Assembly: GCA_022708505.1 (NCBI GenBank)
Contig: JAKIYP010000011.1
Span: forward strand, 1 to 53,666
DNA length: 53,666 nt
DNA from: Bacteroidota bacterium
GTDB lineage: Bacteria; Bacteroidota; Bacteroidia; Bacteroidales; Paludibacteraceae
Reading direction: 5' to 3'
This document shows positions 8,535 to 17,505 of this stretch, one piece after another (positions within the stretch are counted from its first letter, which is position 1; each line of letters opens with the position of its first letter). Made by a program: the position numbers and the translations under genes. The notes under the pieces were generated by a model. The model was given only the letters and a program-made list of their open reading frames with translations, was not told where the DNA came from and did no database searches.

Positions 8535-9683
8535 ATGATAAAAACTATACTATTATTAAATCCGGTATATGTCACTTTGTTTTGGGCAATTCTTCTCAAC
8601 ATACCTGGCCGAAATGTTAGTCCGGCCAGAACTTTTCTCGGTAAATTCATGATTTTTGCCGGTATTGTATACTTCTCCCATTTTGTATTTTATTATCCGC
8701 TGAAAGAAATCTACCATTATATCGATCCCTTATATCAGTTTTCATCGCTGATTGTATATCCAATGTATTATGTATATTTAAGATTACTGACTGTTGATGA
8801 AAAATTCTCATGGAGCATCCACTGGAAATTTCTCATAATTCCCGCTGTATTAGTCCTTCTTTATACTGCCGGGATATTAACCGGAGAATTTGCCGATTTT
8901 AAAACCTGGGTTTTTGATAAAGACATTACACCGGCATCACCCGCTCTCAAATTTGTAAAATACATTCTTTTCTCCATGCGATTTCTATTTATTGTGCAGG
9001 TACTATTTTTAATGATAGAGAGTAGCAGACTGTTGAAACAATATGCATCCAAAGCTGAACAATTTTATTCTGATATTGAGGATGGAAGAAACAGAAATGT
9101 AAAAATTCTGAATATCTCAATGATACTAACCGGTATATTCTCAGTAATCATAGCTTCTCTGGGCAGGGATTTCTTTAAAAACGAACTTACTTTAACCGGA
9201 TTTGCATCCGTAATTTTCAGCGGTTTATTGTTTGTAGTCGGCTACATGGGATACAAACAAAAATCTGTATATCAACTTACACCTGTTTTACCGGAAGAGC
9301 CCGACAGCTCAGCACACGAAGAACAAGCGCAATTGGAGATCTCCGGTAATATACTTATTAACAAAATCATACACCTGTTTGAAGAACAGAAAATCTACCT
9401 GAACGAAAGTCTTACCATTGTCGATTTAGCCAACATTACCGGAACTAACCGGACTTATATTTCCCACCTCATCAATCAACATTACCAACAGAATTTTTGT
9501 ACCTTTGTGAACAATTTCAGGGTCGAAGAGGTTAAAAGAATCATACTCAAAGATCCTTCCGCCACCAATCAGATTTTGGCGGAAAAATGTGGATTCAGTT
9601 CGGCAGACTCATTGAAAAGGGTCATTAAAAACATGACAGGAATGTCGGTTACCGAGCTGAAAAACTTTTTACTAAAAAAATAA
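8535..9683 (+). CDS. Seven-TM membrane-anchored AraC-family transcriptional regulator
   Basis: 382 residues from the ATG at 8535; the frame is open to 8373, but that stretch holds the promoter and direct repeats. The first 240 residues contain about seven hydrophobic segments, beginning with LLLNPVYVTLFWAILL and ending with FASVIFSGLLFVVGYMGY. A polar linker follows. The last 100 residues are an AraC-type double helix-turn-helix: VDLANITGTNRTYISHLIN, then ILAEKCGFSSADSLKRVIKNMTG. Such proteins presumably sense a membrane or periplasmic cue while binding DNA in the cytoplasm; the ligand is unknown. lipA starts 3 bp after its stop, so they are probably co-transcribed. The direct repeat upstream suggests autoregulation. 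Confidence 0.8.
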   Translation: MIKTILLLNPVYVTLFWAILLNIPGRNVSPARTFLGKFMIFAGIVYFSHFVFYYPLKEIYHYIDPLYQFSSLIVYPMYYVYLRLLTVDEKFSWSIHWKFLIIPAVLVLLYTAGILTGEFADFKTWVFDKDITPASPALKFVKYILFSMRFLFIVQVLFLMIESSRLLKQYASKAEQFYSDIEDGRNRNVKILNISMILTGIFSVIIASLGRDFFKNELTLTGFASVIFSGLLFVVGYMGYKQKSVYQLTPVLPEEPDSSAHEEQAQLEISGNILINKIIHLFEEQKIYLNESLTIVDLANITGTNRTYISHLINQHYQQNFCTFVNNFRVEEVKRIILKDPSATNQILAEKCGFSSADSLKRVIKNMTGMSVTELKNFLLKK

Positions 9684-9686
9684 ATT

Positions 9687-10529
9687 ATGGAACATGTACG
9701 CAAACCGGAATGGTTACGCAACAAATTATACAGTGAAGCAAAATACGCTAATGTACACGGACTTATCAAAGAAAAAGGATTAAACACCATCTGTACCAGC
9801 GGTCGTTGTCCGAACCAAAGTGAATGCTGGAGCAGAGGCACTGCCACCCTGATGATCCTGGGAGATATTTGTACACGCGCCTGCAAATTTTGCAACACAA
9901 TCACCGGCCGACCGCTTCCTCCCGACCCTGCTGAACCACAGAAAGTGGCCGACACAATCAAGCAATTAAACCTGAAGCATACGGTTATTACATCAGTCGA
10001 CCGCGACGACCTGCCGGATGCAGGTGCCGGTTTCTGGGCTGAAACCATCCGGGCAATTAAAACAACCAACCCCGGCACTACATTAGAAGTACTGATTCCT
10101 GATTTCAGTGGTAATACTGAATTAATTGACCTGATTATTGCAGAAAAACCCAATGTAATTTCGCATAATCTGGAAACAGTCAGACGGCTTACTCCCCAGA
10201 TTCGTACCAAAGCAAAATACGATACAAGCCTGAAAGTAATTGAACACATTGCATCAAGAGGTTTCAGAGCTAAAACAGGCATCATGCTTGGACTGGGCGA
10301 AACGGAAGAAGAAATTCTGGAACTGATGGATGATGCGCTGGCGCATAACTGTTCCATCCTTACCATCGGCCAGTATATGCAACCTTCGCGTAAACACGCA
10401 CCGGTTTCAGCCTATATCCATCCGGACAAATTCAAAGAATACAAAGAAATTGCGTTAAAAAAAGGATTTAAGATGGTAGAAAGCGGACCGTTTGTGAGGT
10501 CATCTTATCATGCTGAGAAGCACGTGTAG
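9687..10529 (+). CDS. lipA: Lipoyl synthase LipA
   Basis: A 280-residue radical-SAM enzyme that inserts two sulfurs into protein-bound octanoyl groups. Both iron-sulfur cluster motifs are present: the auxiliary cluster cysteines C36, C41 and C47 (CTSGRCPNQSEC) and the radical-SAM cysteines C62, C66 and C69 (CTRACKFC). The C-terminal RSSYHAEK carries the conserved Ser that ligates the auxiliary cluster. The length is typical. It sits 3 bp behind the AraC-type regulator, an unusual partner that may tie lipoylation to that regulator's signal. It converges with the HigBA-like pair. Confidence 0.96.
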   Translation: MEHVRKPEWLRNKLYSEAKYANVHGLIKEKGLNTICTSGRCPNQSECWSRGTATLMILGDICTRACKFCNTITGRPLPPDPAEPQKVADTIKQLNLKHTVITSVDRDDLPDAGAGFWAETIRAIKTTNPGTTLEVLIPDFSGNTELIDLIIAEKPNVISHNLETVRRLTPQIRTKAKYDTSLKVIEHIASRGFRAKTGIMLGLGETEEEILELMDDALAHNCSILTIGQYMQPSRKHAPVSAYIHPDKFKEYKEIALKKGFKMVESGPFVRSSYHAEKHV

Positions 10530-10545
10530 GTAAATAATTCTAATT

Positions 10546-10857
10546 TCAAAATTCAATTGAGATATTTACCTTTCCACCCAAACCTTTTTCAACGATTTCA
10601 AATAGCGTTTTCAGCGTAATATTGCTTCCGTCATTTTCTACCCTGGAAATGTAGGATCTTTTTTTATCTAATATTTTACCTAATTCTTCCTGTGTTAACT
10701 TTCGGGATTCCCTTGTTTTTCTTAGAAGCAAACCAATTTTGAGGGCTTCAGTTTCTCTTTCAAGGTTATCACGTCTCTCTGTTCCTTTTTGCCCGTAAAC
10801 CCTGTCTTTAATATCTGACCAGGAGTTAATACCTTGTATTTTTTCTTTTGTTTTCAT
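10546..10857 (-). CDS. HigA-like XRE antitoxin
   Basis: A 103-residue protein with one Cro/C1-type helix-turn-helix: RKTRESRKLTQEELGKILDKKRSYISRVE (about residues 48-76). An N-terminal extension of about 45 charged residues could wrap the toxin. It follows the toxin gene by 17 bp, the toxin-first order characteristic of higBA. By family knowledge it neutralises the toxin and represses the operon; a palindrome overlapping the promoter (11241-11256) is the likely operator. Confidence 0.8.
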   Translation of the reverse strand: MKTKEKIQGINSWSDIKDRVYGQKGTERRDNLERETEALKIGLLLRKTRESRKLTQEELGKILDKKRSYISRVENDGSNITLKTLFEIVEKGLGGKVNISIEF

Positions 10858-10874
10858 ACGCTCAAAATTTTATT

Positions 10875-11213
10875 TTACTTTGATTCGAAATACTCTTTCA
10901 TAAGCTTTGCAGCTTTATCAATCTCGCGTCCTGGTGTTTTTTGTGTTTTTTTTCTGAAACCGCTTAATAGTATCACAAGCTTTCCTTCATCAAAGAAACA
11001 GAATACACGCCAAATATCGCTTCCCAATTGAATTCTGGCTTCATAAAGGCCATTTGTTCCGGTAATTTGTTTTAAATAGTTCGACGGAATTCTTTCCAGG
11101 GTTTCTACCGCTTCTAATACCTTAAATATCTTATCTTGCACTTTCTGAGGTTGTTTTGATAAAAAATCCTCAAAATAGTGCTTATAAGCAATAATCTTCC
11201 GAATCTTCTCCAT
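10875..11213 (-). CDS. RelE/HigB-superfamily toxin (phage Gp49-like)
   Basis: 112 residues with the pattern of the Gp49-like HigB family: a helical N-terminus, GLYEARIQLGSDIWRVFCFF as the central strands, then LLSGFRKKTQKTP, and a C-terminal helix containing DKAAKLMKEY. Family members are ribosome-dependent mRNA endonucleases; the Arg, Lys and Tyr residues in these strands are the usual catalytic and RNA-contact positions. It is first in a two-gene operon with the XRE antitoxin and has its own promoter and palindrome. Confidence 0.8.
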   Translation of the reverse strand: MEKIRKIIAYKHYFEDFLSKQPQKVQDKIFKVLEAVETLERIPSNYLKQITGTNGLYEARIQLGSDIWRVFCFFDEGKLVILLSGFRKKTQKTPGREIDKAAKLMKEYFESK

Positions 11214-11235
11214 AATTATGTTTGGTTTTCAATCG

Positions 11236-11267
11236 CAAAGGTAACTTATAAGTTACAAACAAACAAA
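11236..11267 (-). promoter_or_regulatory. Promoter with overlapping palindromic operator for the HigBA-like operon
   Basis: Minus-strand promoter: TTTG (11267-11264), 20 bases, TACCTTTG (11243-11236). A perfect 16-bp palindrome, GTAACTTATAAGTTAC, occupies 11241-11256 and overlaps the upstream end of the -7 box and the spacer. Repressor binding there would block polymerase, the expected autoregulatory operator for an XRE antitoxin. Confidence 0.6.
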
Positions 11268-11318
11268 TTTTTTATTGGGATTTTTTGAAGCAATACATAA
11301 AATTGCCTCTTTTTTTTG

Positions 11319-11326
11319 TAAATTTG
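11319..11326 (+). promoter_or_regulatory. -7 promoter element for prfC
   Basis: TAAATTTG matches the Bacteroidota -7 consensus 52 bp before the prfC ATG. No well-spaced TTG is seen upstream, so only half of the promoter is supported. Confidence 0.4.
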
Positions 11327-11378
11327 CGCTCTTTTTGGACAAACTTACGATCAAATTTGCATATATACCTCATCAACA

Positions 11379-12956
11379 ATGAGCTTACAATCAGAAATTA
11401 AACGCCGCAGAACTTTTGCTATCATATCCCATCCAGATGCTGGAAAAACCACACTAACAGAAAAGTTGCTGCTTTTCGGAGGTGCTATACACGTTGCCGG
11501 AGCTGTTAAATCAAATAAAATCAAAAAAACAGCGACATCCGACTGGATGGAAATTGAGAAACAGCGTGGTATTTCGGTTGCGACATCGGTTATGGGTTTC
11601 GAGTATAGGGACTATAAAATCAACATCCTCGACACACCCGGTCACCAGGACTTTGCCGAGGATACTTACCGTACGCTGACGGCCGTTGATTCTGTAATCA
11701 TTGTTGTTGATACCGCTAAAGGGGTTGAAGCGCAAACACGCAAGCTGATGGAAGTCTGTCGCATGCGCAAAACGCCGGTGATGATTTTCGTGAACAAAAT
11801 GGATCGTGAAGGCAAAGATGCTTTTGATTTGTTGGATGAACTGGAAAAGGAACTGGGTATCCACGTACGCCCGCTAAGCTGGCCCATCAACCAGGGATAT
11901 GCTTTTAAAGGTGTGTATAATATATACAAGGACAATCTCGAACTTTTCACGCCTAACAAACAAACCATCAGTGAATCGGTTCAACTGGCGGACATTAACA
12001 GTCCGGAACTGAACAAACTCGTTGGCGACAACAACGCTGAAAAGTTGAGAGAAGACCTTGAACTCATCGAAGGAGTGTATACTGCTTTTGACATTGACAA
12101 ATATCTTGCTGGTGATTTGGCTCCCGTTTTCTTTGGCTCAGCCCTGAACACTTTTGGAGTAAAGGAATTGCTGGATTGCTTTGTAGAGATTGCTCCTTCT
12201 CCCCGACCCGTTCATACATTGGAGCGTGAAGTTAATCCACATGAAGAAAATTTATCGGGATTTATTTTTAAAATACATGCCAATATGGATCCAAACCATA
12301 GAAGCTGTATAGCTTTCTTAAAGATCTGTTCCGGAAAATTTGAAAGAAACGTGAATTACAAACACGTCCGTCATGGCAAATTGATGCGTTTTTCTGCACC
12401 GACAGCCTTCATGGCACAAAAGAAAGAAACCGTTGACGAGGCTTATGCAGGCGACATCGTGGGTTTGCCGGATACAGGCACATTTAAAATCGGAGATACC
12501 CTGACATCCGGTGAAAATCTGCATTTCAAAGGACTACCCAGTTTTTCTCCCGAGATGTTCAAGTACATTGAAAATGCCGACCCGATGAAAACCAAGCAAC
12601 TGGAAAAAGGCATTAATCAGTTGATGGACGAAGGAGTTGCGCAGCTATTCGTGAATCAGTTTAACAACCGCAAGATTATCGGCACAGTCGGACAACTTCA
12701 GTTTGAGGTTATCCAATACAGACTCCTCCACGAATACGGTGCACAATGCCGTTGGGAGCCCATAAACCTGTACAAAGCCTGCTGGATAGAAAGCGACAAC
12801 CTCACCGAACTCGAAAACTTCAAAAAACGCAAGGCACAATTCATGGCAATTGATAAGGAAGGACGCGATGTTTTTCTGGCTGATTCAAATTATGTATTGC
12901 AAATGGCGCAAAATGATTTTAAAAATATTAAGTTCCATTTTAGTTCGGAGTTTTGA
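11379..12956 (+). CDS. prfC: Peptide chain release factor 3
   Basis: A 525-residue translational GTPase that recycles RF1/RF2 from terminated ribosomes. G1 is HPDAGKT (residues 18-24), the switch II motif is DTPGHQDF (about 87-94) and G4 is NKMD (about 141). The distinctive RF3 insert and domain II follow. The characteristic ILVNQFNN-type segment appears here as [22 protein letters not shown], before domain III. The length is normal. It has its own -7 box and is followed by a 178-bp gap holding the carAB promoter. Confidence 0.95.
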   Translation: MSLQSEIKRRRTFAIISHPDAGKTTLTEKLLLFGGAIHVAGAVKSNKIKKTATSDWMEIEKQRGISVATSVMGFEYRDYKINILDTPGHQDFAEDTYRTLTAVDSVIIVVDTAKGVEAQTRKLMEVCRMRKTPVMIFVNKMDREGKDAFDLLDELEKELGIHVRPLSWPINQGYAFKGVYNIYKDNLELFTPNKQTISESVQLADINSPELNKLVGDNNAEKLREDLELIEGVYTAFDIDKYLAGDLAPVFFGSALNTFGVKELLDCFVEIAPSPRPVHTLEREVNPHEENLSGFIFKIHANMDPNHRSCIAFLKICSGKFERNVNYKHVRHGKLMRFSAPTAFMAQKKETVDEAYAGDIVGLPDTGTFKIGDTLTSGENLHFKGLPSFSPEMFKYIENADPMKTKQLEKGINQLMDEGVAQLFVNQFNNRKIIGTVGQLQFEVIQYRLLHEYGAQCRWEPINLYKACWIESDNLTELENFKKRKAQFMAIDKEGRDVFLADSNYVLQMAQNDFKNIKFHFSSEF

Positions 12957-13067
12957 TAAACGTCATCAAAATAGAGTCAAAGAGCACAAAATGTAAACTT
13001 ATTTACGACAGATTTATTACCAACTGTTTTTTATTCAAATTTTAACTATCATTTTGTCTTTATTTTC

Positions 13068-13097
13068 TTGCCACACCCAATCTTTTTTGTAATTTTG
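13068..13097 (+). promoter_or_regulatory. Bacteroidota-type promoter for carAB
   Basis: TTG (13068-13070), 19 bases, TAATTTTG (13090-13097): a consensus match with optimal spacing. The predicted start near 13104 gives a leader of about 30 nt before the ATG at 13135. Confidence 0.65.
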
Positions 13098-13134
13098 CAG
13101 GAATTTTGGACTTATAAAAACCGCTTAACAATTT

Positions 13135-16100
13135 ATGCAAATGCACAAACCTTTTCATCTTGTCTTAGAAGATGGAACCGTTTTTAAAGGGAAATCCTTT
13201 GGTTTCGAAAAACCGGTAGCCGGTGAAGTTGTCTTCAACACTGCCATGGTTGGCTATCCTGAGAGTTTAACCGACCCATCCTACGCGGGACAGCTCTTAG
13301 CAATCACCTTCCCGTTGGTCGGCAATTACGGTGTTCCGGGTGATGTCATACAAAACCAACTATCCACATTTTACGAATCGGAAAAAATCCAGGTAACGGG
13401 CCTGATTATTTCCGATTTTTCTTTTCAATACAGTCACTGGAACGCGGCTAAAAGTCTGAGTGAATGGCTAATTGAGAATGAAGTGCCGGGGATATACGGA
13501 ATTGATACCCGCGAACTCACCAAAATGGTACGTGAAAAAGGAACCATGAAAGGCAAACTGGTCTTTCCTGATGAAAAGGACATCGATTTTATCAATCCAG
13601 ATGATGAAAACCAGGTAGCTAAGGTGAGTTGCACAGAAGTTATCACCTACGGAAACGGGAAGAATAAGGTGGTTATGGTTGACTGCGGTGTGAAACAAAA
13701 CATCATCCGTTGTTTGCTGAAAAGAGATACCACAGTTATCCGCGTTCCCTGGGATTATGATTTTAACCAACTTAATTACGATGCCTTGTTTATCTCTAAC
13801 GGACCGGGTGACCCTGCCTATTGCGACATTACGGTAAATAATATCCGTAAAGCCATGCAAACCGACAAGCCGATTTTTGGCATCTGCATGGGAAATCAAT
13901 TGCTTTCGATTGCAGGTGGTGCAAAAACATACAAACTGAAATACGGTCACCGCTCCCACAACCAACCGGTTCAGCTTTGCGGAACACAAAGAGCATTCAT
14001 CACAACCCAGAATCATGGGTTCGCAGTCGACAATAACACGCTGAGTGCCGAATGGGAACCATTGTTCATCAACATGAATGACGGGACAAACGAAGGTATC
14101 CGCCATAAAACCAAACCCTGGTTCTCGGCACAGTTTCATCCCGAGGCAGCTTCCGGTCCGACCGACACTGAATTTCTCTTCGATGTATTTATCAAAACAC
14201 TTGCCGTAACCAACAAGTCTATCCCTCAACTTGTTGAAGAAGAAATGGATGCACGATTGGTTCGCAAGCAAGAATATCAGGGAGCTGAGAAAGGAACGAT
14301 TAAAAAAGTACTTGTATTGGGCTCAGGCGCTCTCAAAATCGGGGAAGCCGGTGAATTCGACTATTCCGGTTCGCAAGCGCTGAAAGCACTTAAAGAAGAA
14401 GGTATTCAAACTGTATTGATTAATCCAAATATAGCCACAGTACAAACATCAGAAGGTATTGCGGATAAAGTTTACTTCCTTCCTGTTACCCCCGATTTCG
14501 TGGAAAGAGTGATTGAAAAGGAAAGGCCCGATGGCGTATTCTTATCGTTTGGTGGACAAACCGCTTTAAATTGCGGAGTTGCATTGTACAAAGCGGGTAT
14601 CTTCGAAAAATACAACATCAAGGTGCTGGGAACTCCGGTTCAGTCTATCATCGATACCGAAGACCGGGAAATTTTCAATAGCAAACTGGCAGAAATAGAT
14701 GTTAAATACATCAAATCAGAAGCGGTTACTAATTTTGCTGCTGCCAAAAGAGCGGCCAATGAACTGGGATATCCGGTCATCGTGAGAGCAGCTTATGCCT
14801 TGGGTGGTTTAGGTTCAGGTTTCTGTGACAACGACGAAGAATTGAAAACCATTACCGACAAAGCTTTTGCTTATTCTCCCCAGGTATTGGTAGAAAAATC
14901 GCTGAAAGGATGGAAAGAAATTGAATATGAAGTCGTGCGTGACCGTTATGACAACTGTATCACGGTTTGTAACATGGAAAACTTCGACCCGCTGGGTATT
15001 CATACCGGTGAAAGTATCGTGGTAGCGCCATCGCAAACGCTTTCAAACAATGAATATCATAAATTACGTGAACTCGCTATTCGCATTATCCGCCACATCG
15101 GCATCGTGGGCGAATGTAACGTGCAGTACGCATTGGATCCATATTCAGAAGACTATCGGGTGATTGAAGTAAATGCGCGTCTGAGTCGTTCATCAGCATT
15201 GGCTTCGAAAGCTACCGGATATCCGCTGGCCTTTGTGGCAGCGAAACTCGGACTCGGCTACGGACTACCCGAATTGAAAAACTCAGTAACCAAAGATACA
15301 TCTGCATTTTTTGAACCTGCTCTCGACTACATCGTGTGTAAAATTCCACGCTGGGACTTGGGTAAATTCCAGGGTGTCAGTCGACAATTGGGTTCCAGCA
15401 TGAAATCAGTGGGTGAAATCATGTCGATAGGACGTACTTTCGAAGAGGTAATTCAAAAAGGTCTGCGGATGATTGGACTCGGCATGCACGGTTTTGTTGC
15501 CAACAAAGATTTGTATGCTGAAAACTTAGAAAAAGAACTGTCGGAACCCACAGACAAACGTGTATTCCTGATAGCGCAAGCATTGGAAAGTGGCTATTCC
15601 GTGGAAAAAATTCACGAACTGACCAAAATTGATCTGTGGTTCCTGCACAAACTGGCTCGAATCAAGGAAATTGAGAAACAGTTACAAGCTGCAAAATCAC
15701 TTGAAACCCTTGCTGATGAATTGCTGAAAGATGCAAAAGTAGCTGGCTTTTCTGATTTCCAGATAACAAGATTAGTTACTAAATGCAGCAACGACGAACT
15801 GGATGATCAAATCAAAATAACCCGTGCACATCGTAAATCAAGGGGCATTCTACCGGTTGTAAAACAAATTGACACCCTGGCTGCCGAATATCCGGCACAG
15901 ACAAATTACCTGTATCTGACTTACAGCGGTGTGGCCGGCGACATGAAATATCTAGGAGATCACCGATCTGTAGTGGTACTGGGTTCTGGTGCTTATCGCA
16001 TCGGTTCTTCGGTGGAATTCGACTGGTGCGGGGTAAATGCGCTGATGACTATCCGAAAAGAAGGCTTTCGTTCGGTGATGATTAACTACAACCCCGAAAC

Positions 16101-17505
16101 GGTTTCGACCGACTACGACATGTGCGACCGTCTTTATTTCGATGAATTGAGCTTCGAACGGGTGATGGACATCATGGAACTGGAAAACCCGATGGGGACG
16201 ATTGTTTCGACCGGTGGTCAGATTCCGAACAACTTAGCATTAAAGCTGGCTGCTGAAAATGTGAATATCCTGGGCACCCAGGCAAAAGACATCGACAGGG
16301 CTGAAGACAGGCATAAATTCTCTTCCATGCTCGACGAACTGGGCATTGACCAGCCCCGCTGGAAAGAGCTGACTACTTTCGAAGATGTACATGAATTCGT
16401 GGAAAGAATCGGTTTCCCTGTGTTGGTGCGTCCTTCTTACGTGCTTTCTGGAGCAGCGATGAATGTTTGTCACGATGCATCTCAGCTCGAAAACTTCCTT
16501 AAATTAGCAACCGAAGTTTCCAAAAAACATCCGGTGGTTATTTCAGAATTCATTGAAAGATGCAAGGAAATTGAAATTGACGCAGTGGCAAAAGACGGTG
16601 AAATTCTGCTCTATGCCATTTCCGAGCACGTGGAATTTGCAGGCGTTCACTCCGGTGACGCGACAACCCAATTCCCTCCGCAGAAAATTTACGTGGAAAC
16701 GATACGCCGCATCAAAAACATTGCCCGTGAGATTGCAAAATCGTTGAATATCTCGGGACCGTTCAACATCCAGTTCTTAGCCAAAGACAACTATATCAAG
16801 GTAATCGAATGTAACCTGCGTTCTTCACGATCGTTCCCATTCGTTTCGAAAGTATTGAAAATCAATTTCATCGAACTGGCAACCAAGGTCATGCTGGGCA
16901 TTCCGGTAGAAAAACCGGAAAAATCCGCCTTTGATCTGGATTACGTAGGTATCAAGGCATCACAGTTTTCCTTCCACCGCTTGCAATTGGCCGACCCGGT
17001 ACTGGGTGTCGACATGGCTTCAACCGGTGAGGTAGGTTGTATTGGCGACGACTTCTCTGAAGCTATTCTGAAGTCCCTGCTATCAGTAGGATTCAGAATT
17101 CCTCAGAAAAACATCCTGATTTCTTCCGGAGAACCCAAATCGAAGGTTGAATTATTAGATGCTTGTAAGACAATGGCAAATAAAGGATTCAAACTGTATG
17201 CAACCAGAGGAACATCCCGGTTCTTAGCTGAAAATGGCATTGAAAGCATCGCGGTACAATGGCCGGATGAAGAAGGAGAACTGAATGTAAAACAGATGAT
17301 TTCGCAGAAAGCCTTTGACTTAGTCATCAACATTCCGAAAAACACAACTAAACGGGAGTTGGCCAATGACTATACCATTCGTCGCGGGGCAATCGACTTC
17401 AATATCCCTTTGCTTACGAATGCACGATTAGCATCGGCATTTATCACAGCCATTTGTACAAAATCGGTGGAAGATATCCAGATCAAAAGCTGGGATGAAT
17501 ATTGA
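13135..17505 (+). CDS. carAB: Fused carbamoyl-phosphate synthase, CarA-CarB in one chain
   Basis: A single uninterrupted 1,456-residue frame carries both subunits of glutamine-dependent carbamoyl-phosphate synthase, which feeds pyrimidine and arginine synthesis. Residues 1 to about 365 are CarA: the amidotransferase nucleophile is C251 in GICMGNQ, with partners H335 and E337 (QFHPEA). A linker of about 25 residues joins CarB, which begins at about 390 (KKVLVLGSGALKIGEAGEFD) and contains two ATP-grasp halves, each starting with a GSG(A)xxIG motif (second at VVVLGSGAYRIGSSVEFDW). The C-terminal MGS-like allosteric domain is about residues 1323-1456. Motifs such as QNHGFAVD and NDGTNEGI resemble the fused eukaryotic enzymes (CAD, CPS1). 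Separate carA and carB genes are the bacterial norm. mutY overlaps its stop. Confidence 0.95.
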   Translation: MQMHKPFHLVLEDGTVFKGKSFGFEKPVAGEVVFNTAMVGYPESLTDPSYAGQLLAITFPLVGNYGVPGDVIQNQLSTFYESEKIQVTGLIISDFSFQYSHWNAAKSLSEWLIENEVPGIYGIDTRELTKMVREKGTMKGKLVFPDEKDIDFINPDDENQVAKVSCTEVITYGNGKNKVVMVDCGVKQNIIRCLLKRDTTVIRVPWDYDFNQLNYDALFISNGPGDPAYCDITVNNIRKAMQTDKPIFGICMGNQLLSIAGGAKTYKLKYGHRSHNQPVQLCGTQRAFITTQNHGFAVDNNTLSAEWEPLFINMNDGTNEGIRHKTKPWFSAQFHPEAASGPTDTEFLFDVFIKTLAVTNKSIPQLVEEEMDARLVRKQEYQGAEKGTIKKVLVLGSGALKIGEAGEFDYSGSQALKALKEEGIQTVLINPNIATVQTSEGIADKVYFLPVTPDFVERVIEKERPDGVFLSFGGQTALNCGVALYKAGIFEKYNIKVLGTPVQSIIDTEDREIFNSKLAEIDVKYIKSEAVTNFAAAKRAANELGYPVIVRAAYALGGLGSGFCDNDEELKTITDKAFAYSPQVLVEKSLKGWKEIEYEVVRDRYDNCITVCNMENFDPLGIHTGESIVVAPSQTLSNNEYHKLRELAIRIIRHIGIVGECNVQYALDPYSEDYRVIEVNARLSRSSALASKATGYPLAFVAAKLGLGYGLPELKNSVTKDTSAFFEPALDYIVCKIPRWDLGKFQGVSRQLGSSMKSVGEIMSIGRTFEEVIQKGLRMIGLGMHGFVANKDLYAENLEKELSEPTDKRVFLIAQALESGYSVEKIHELTKIDLWFLHKLARIKEIEKQLQAAKSLETLADELLKDAKVAGFSDFQITRLVTKCSNDELDDQIKITRAHRKSRGILPVVKQIDTLAAEYPAQTNYLYLTYSGVAGDMKYLGDHRSVVVLGSGAYRIGSSVEFDWCGVNALMTIRKEGFRSVMINYNPETVSTDYDMCDRLYFDELSFERVMDIMELENPMGTIVSTGGQIPNNLALKLAAENVNILGTQAKDIDRAEDRHKFSSMLDELGIDQPRWKELTTFEDVHEFVERIGFPVLVRPSYVLSGAAMNVCHDASQLENFLKLATEVSKKHPVVISEFIERCKEIEIDAVAKDGEILLYAISEHVEFAGVHSGDATTQFPPQKIYVETIRRIKNIAREIAKSLNISGPFNIQFLAKDNYIKVIECNLRSSRSFPFVSKVLKINFIELATKVMLGIPVEKPEKSAFDLDYVGIKASQFSFHRLQLADPVLGVDMASTGEVGCIGDDFSEAILKSLLSVGFRIPQKNILISSGEPKSKVELLDACKTMANKGFKLYATRGTSRFLAENGIESIAVQWPDEEGELNVKQMISQKAFDLVINIPKNTTKRELANDYTIRRGAIDFNIPLLTNARLASAFITAICTKSVEDIQIKSWDEY

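Noticed and set aside
9569-10366. Open frame of 265 codons on the minus strand opposite lipA
   Set aside because: It covers conserved lipA sequence, is Ser/Val-rich and low-complexity, and has no promoter or family match.
10529-10570. Inverted repeat GGTAAATA/TATTTACC as a lipA terminator
   Set aside because: The arms are AT-rich, the loop is 26 bases, and the right arm lies in the coding end of the antitoxin gene, so chance is likely.
13468-14271. Long open frame of 267 codons on the minus strand inside carAB
   Set aside because: It lies wholly opposite conserved CarA coding sequence and resembles no protein; it is a codon-bias shadow.
17502-17504. TTG start for mutY
   Set aside because: An ATG follows immediately at 17505, and with it the catalytic and cluster residues fall on the canonical positions.
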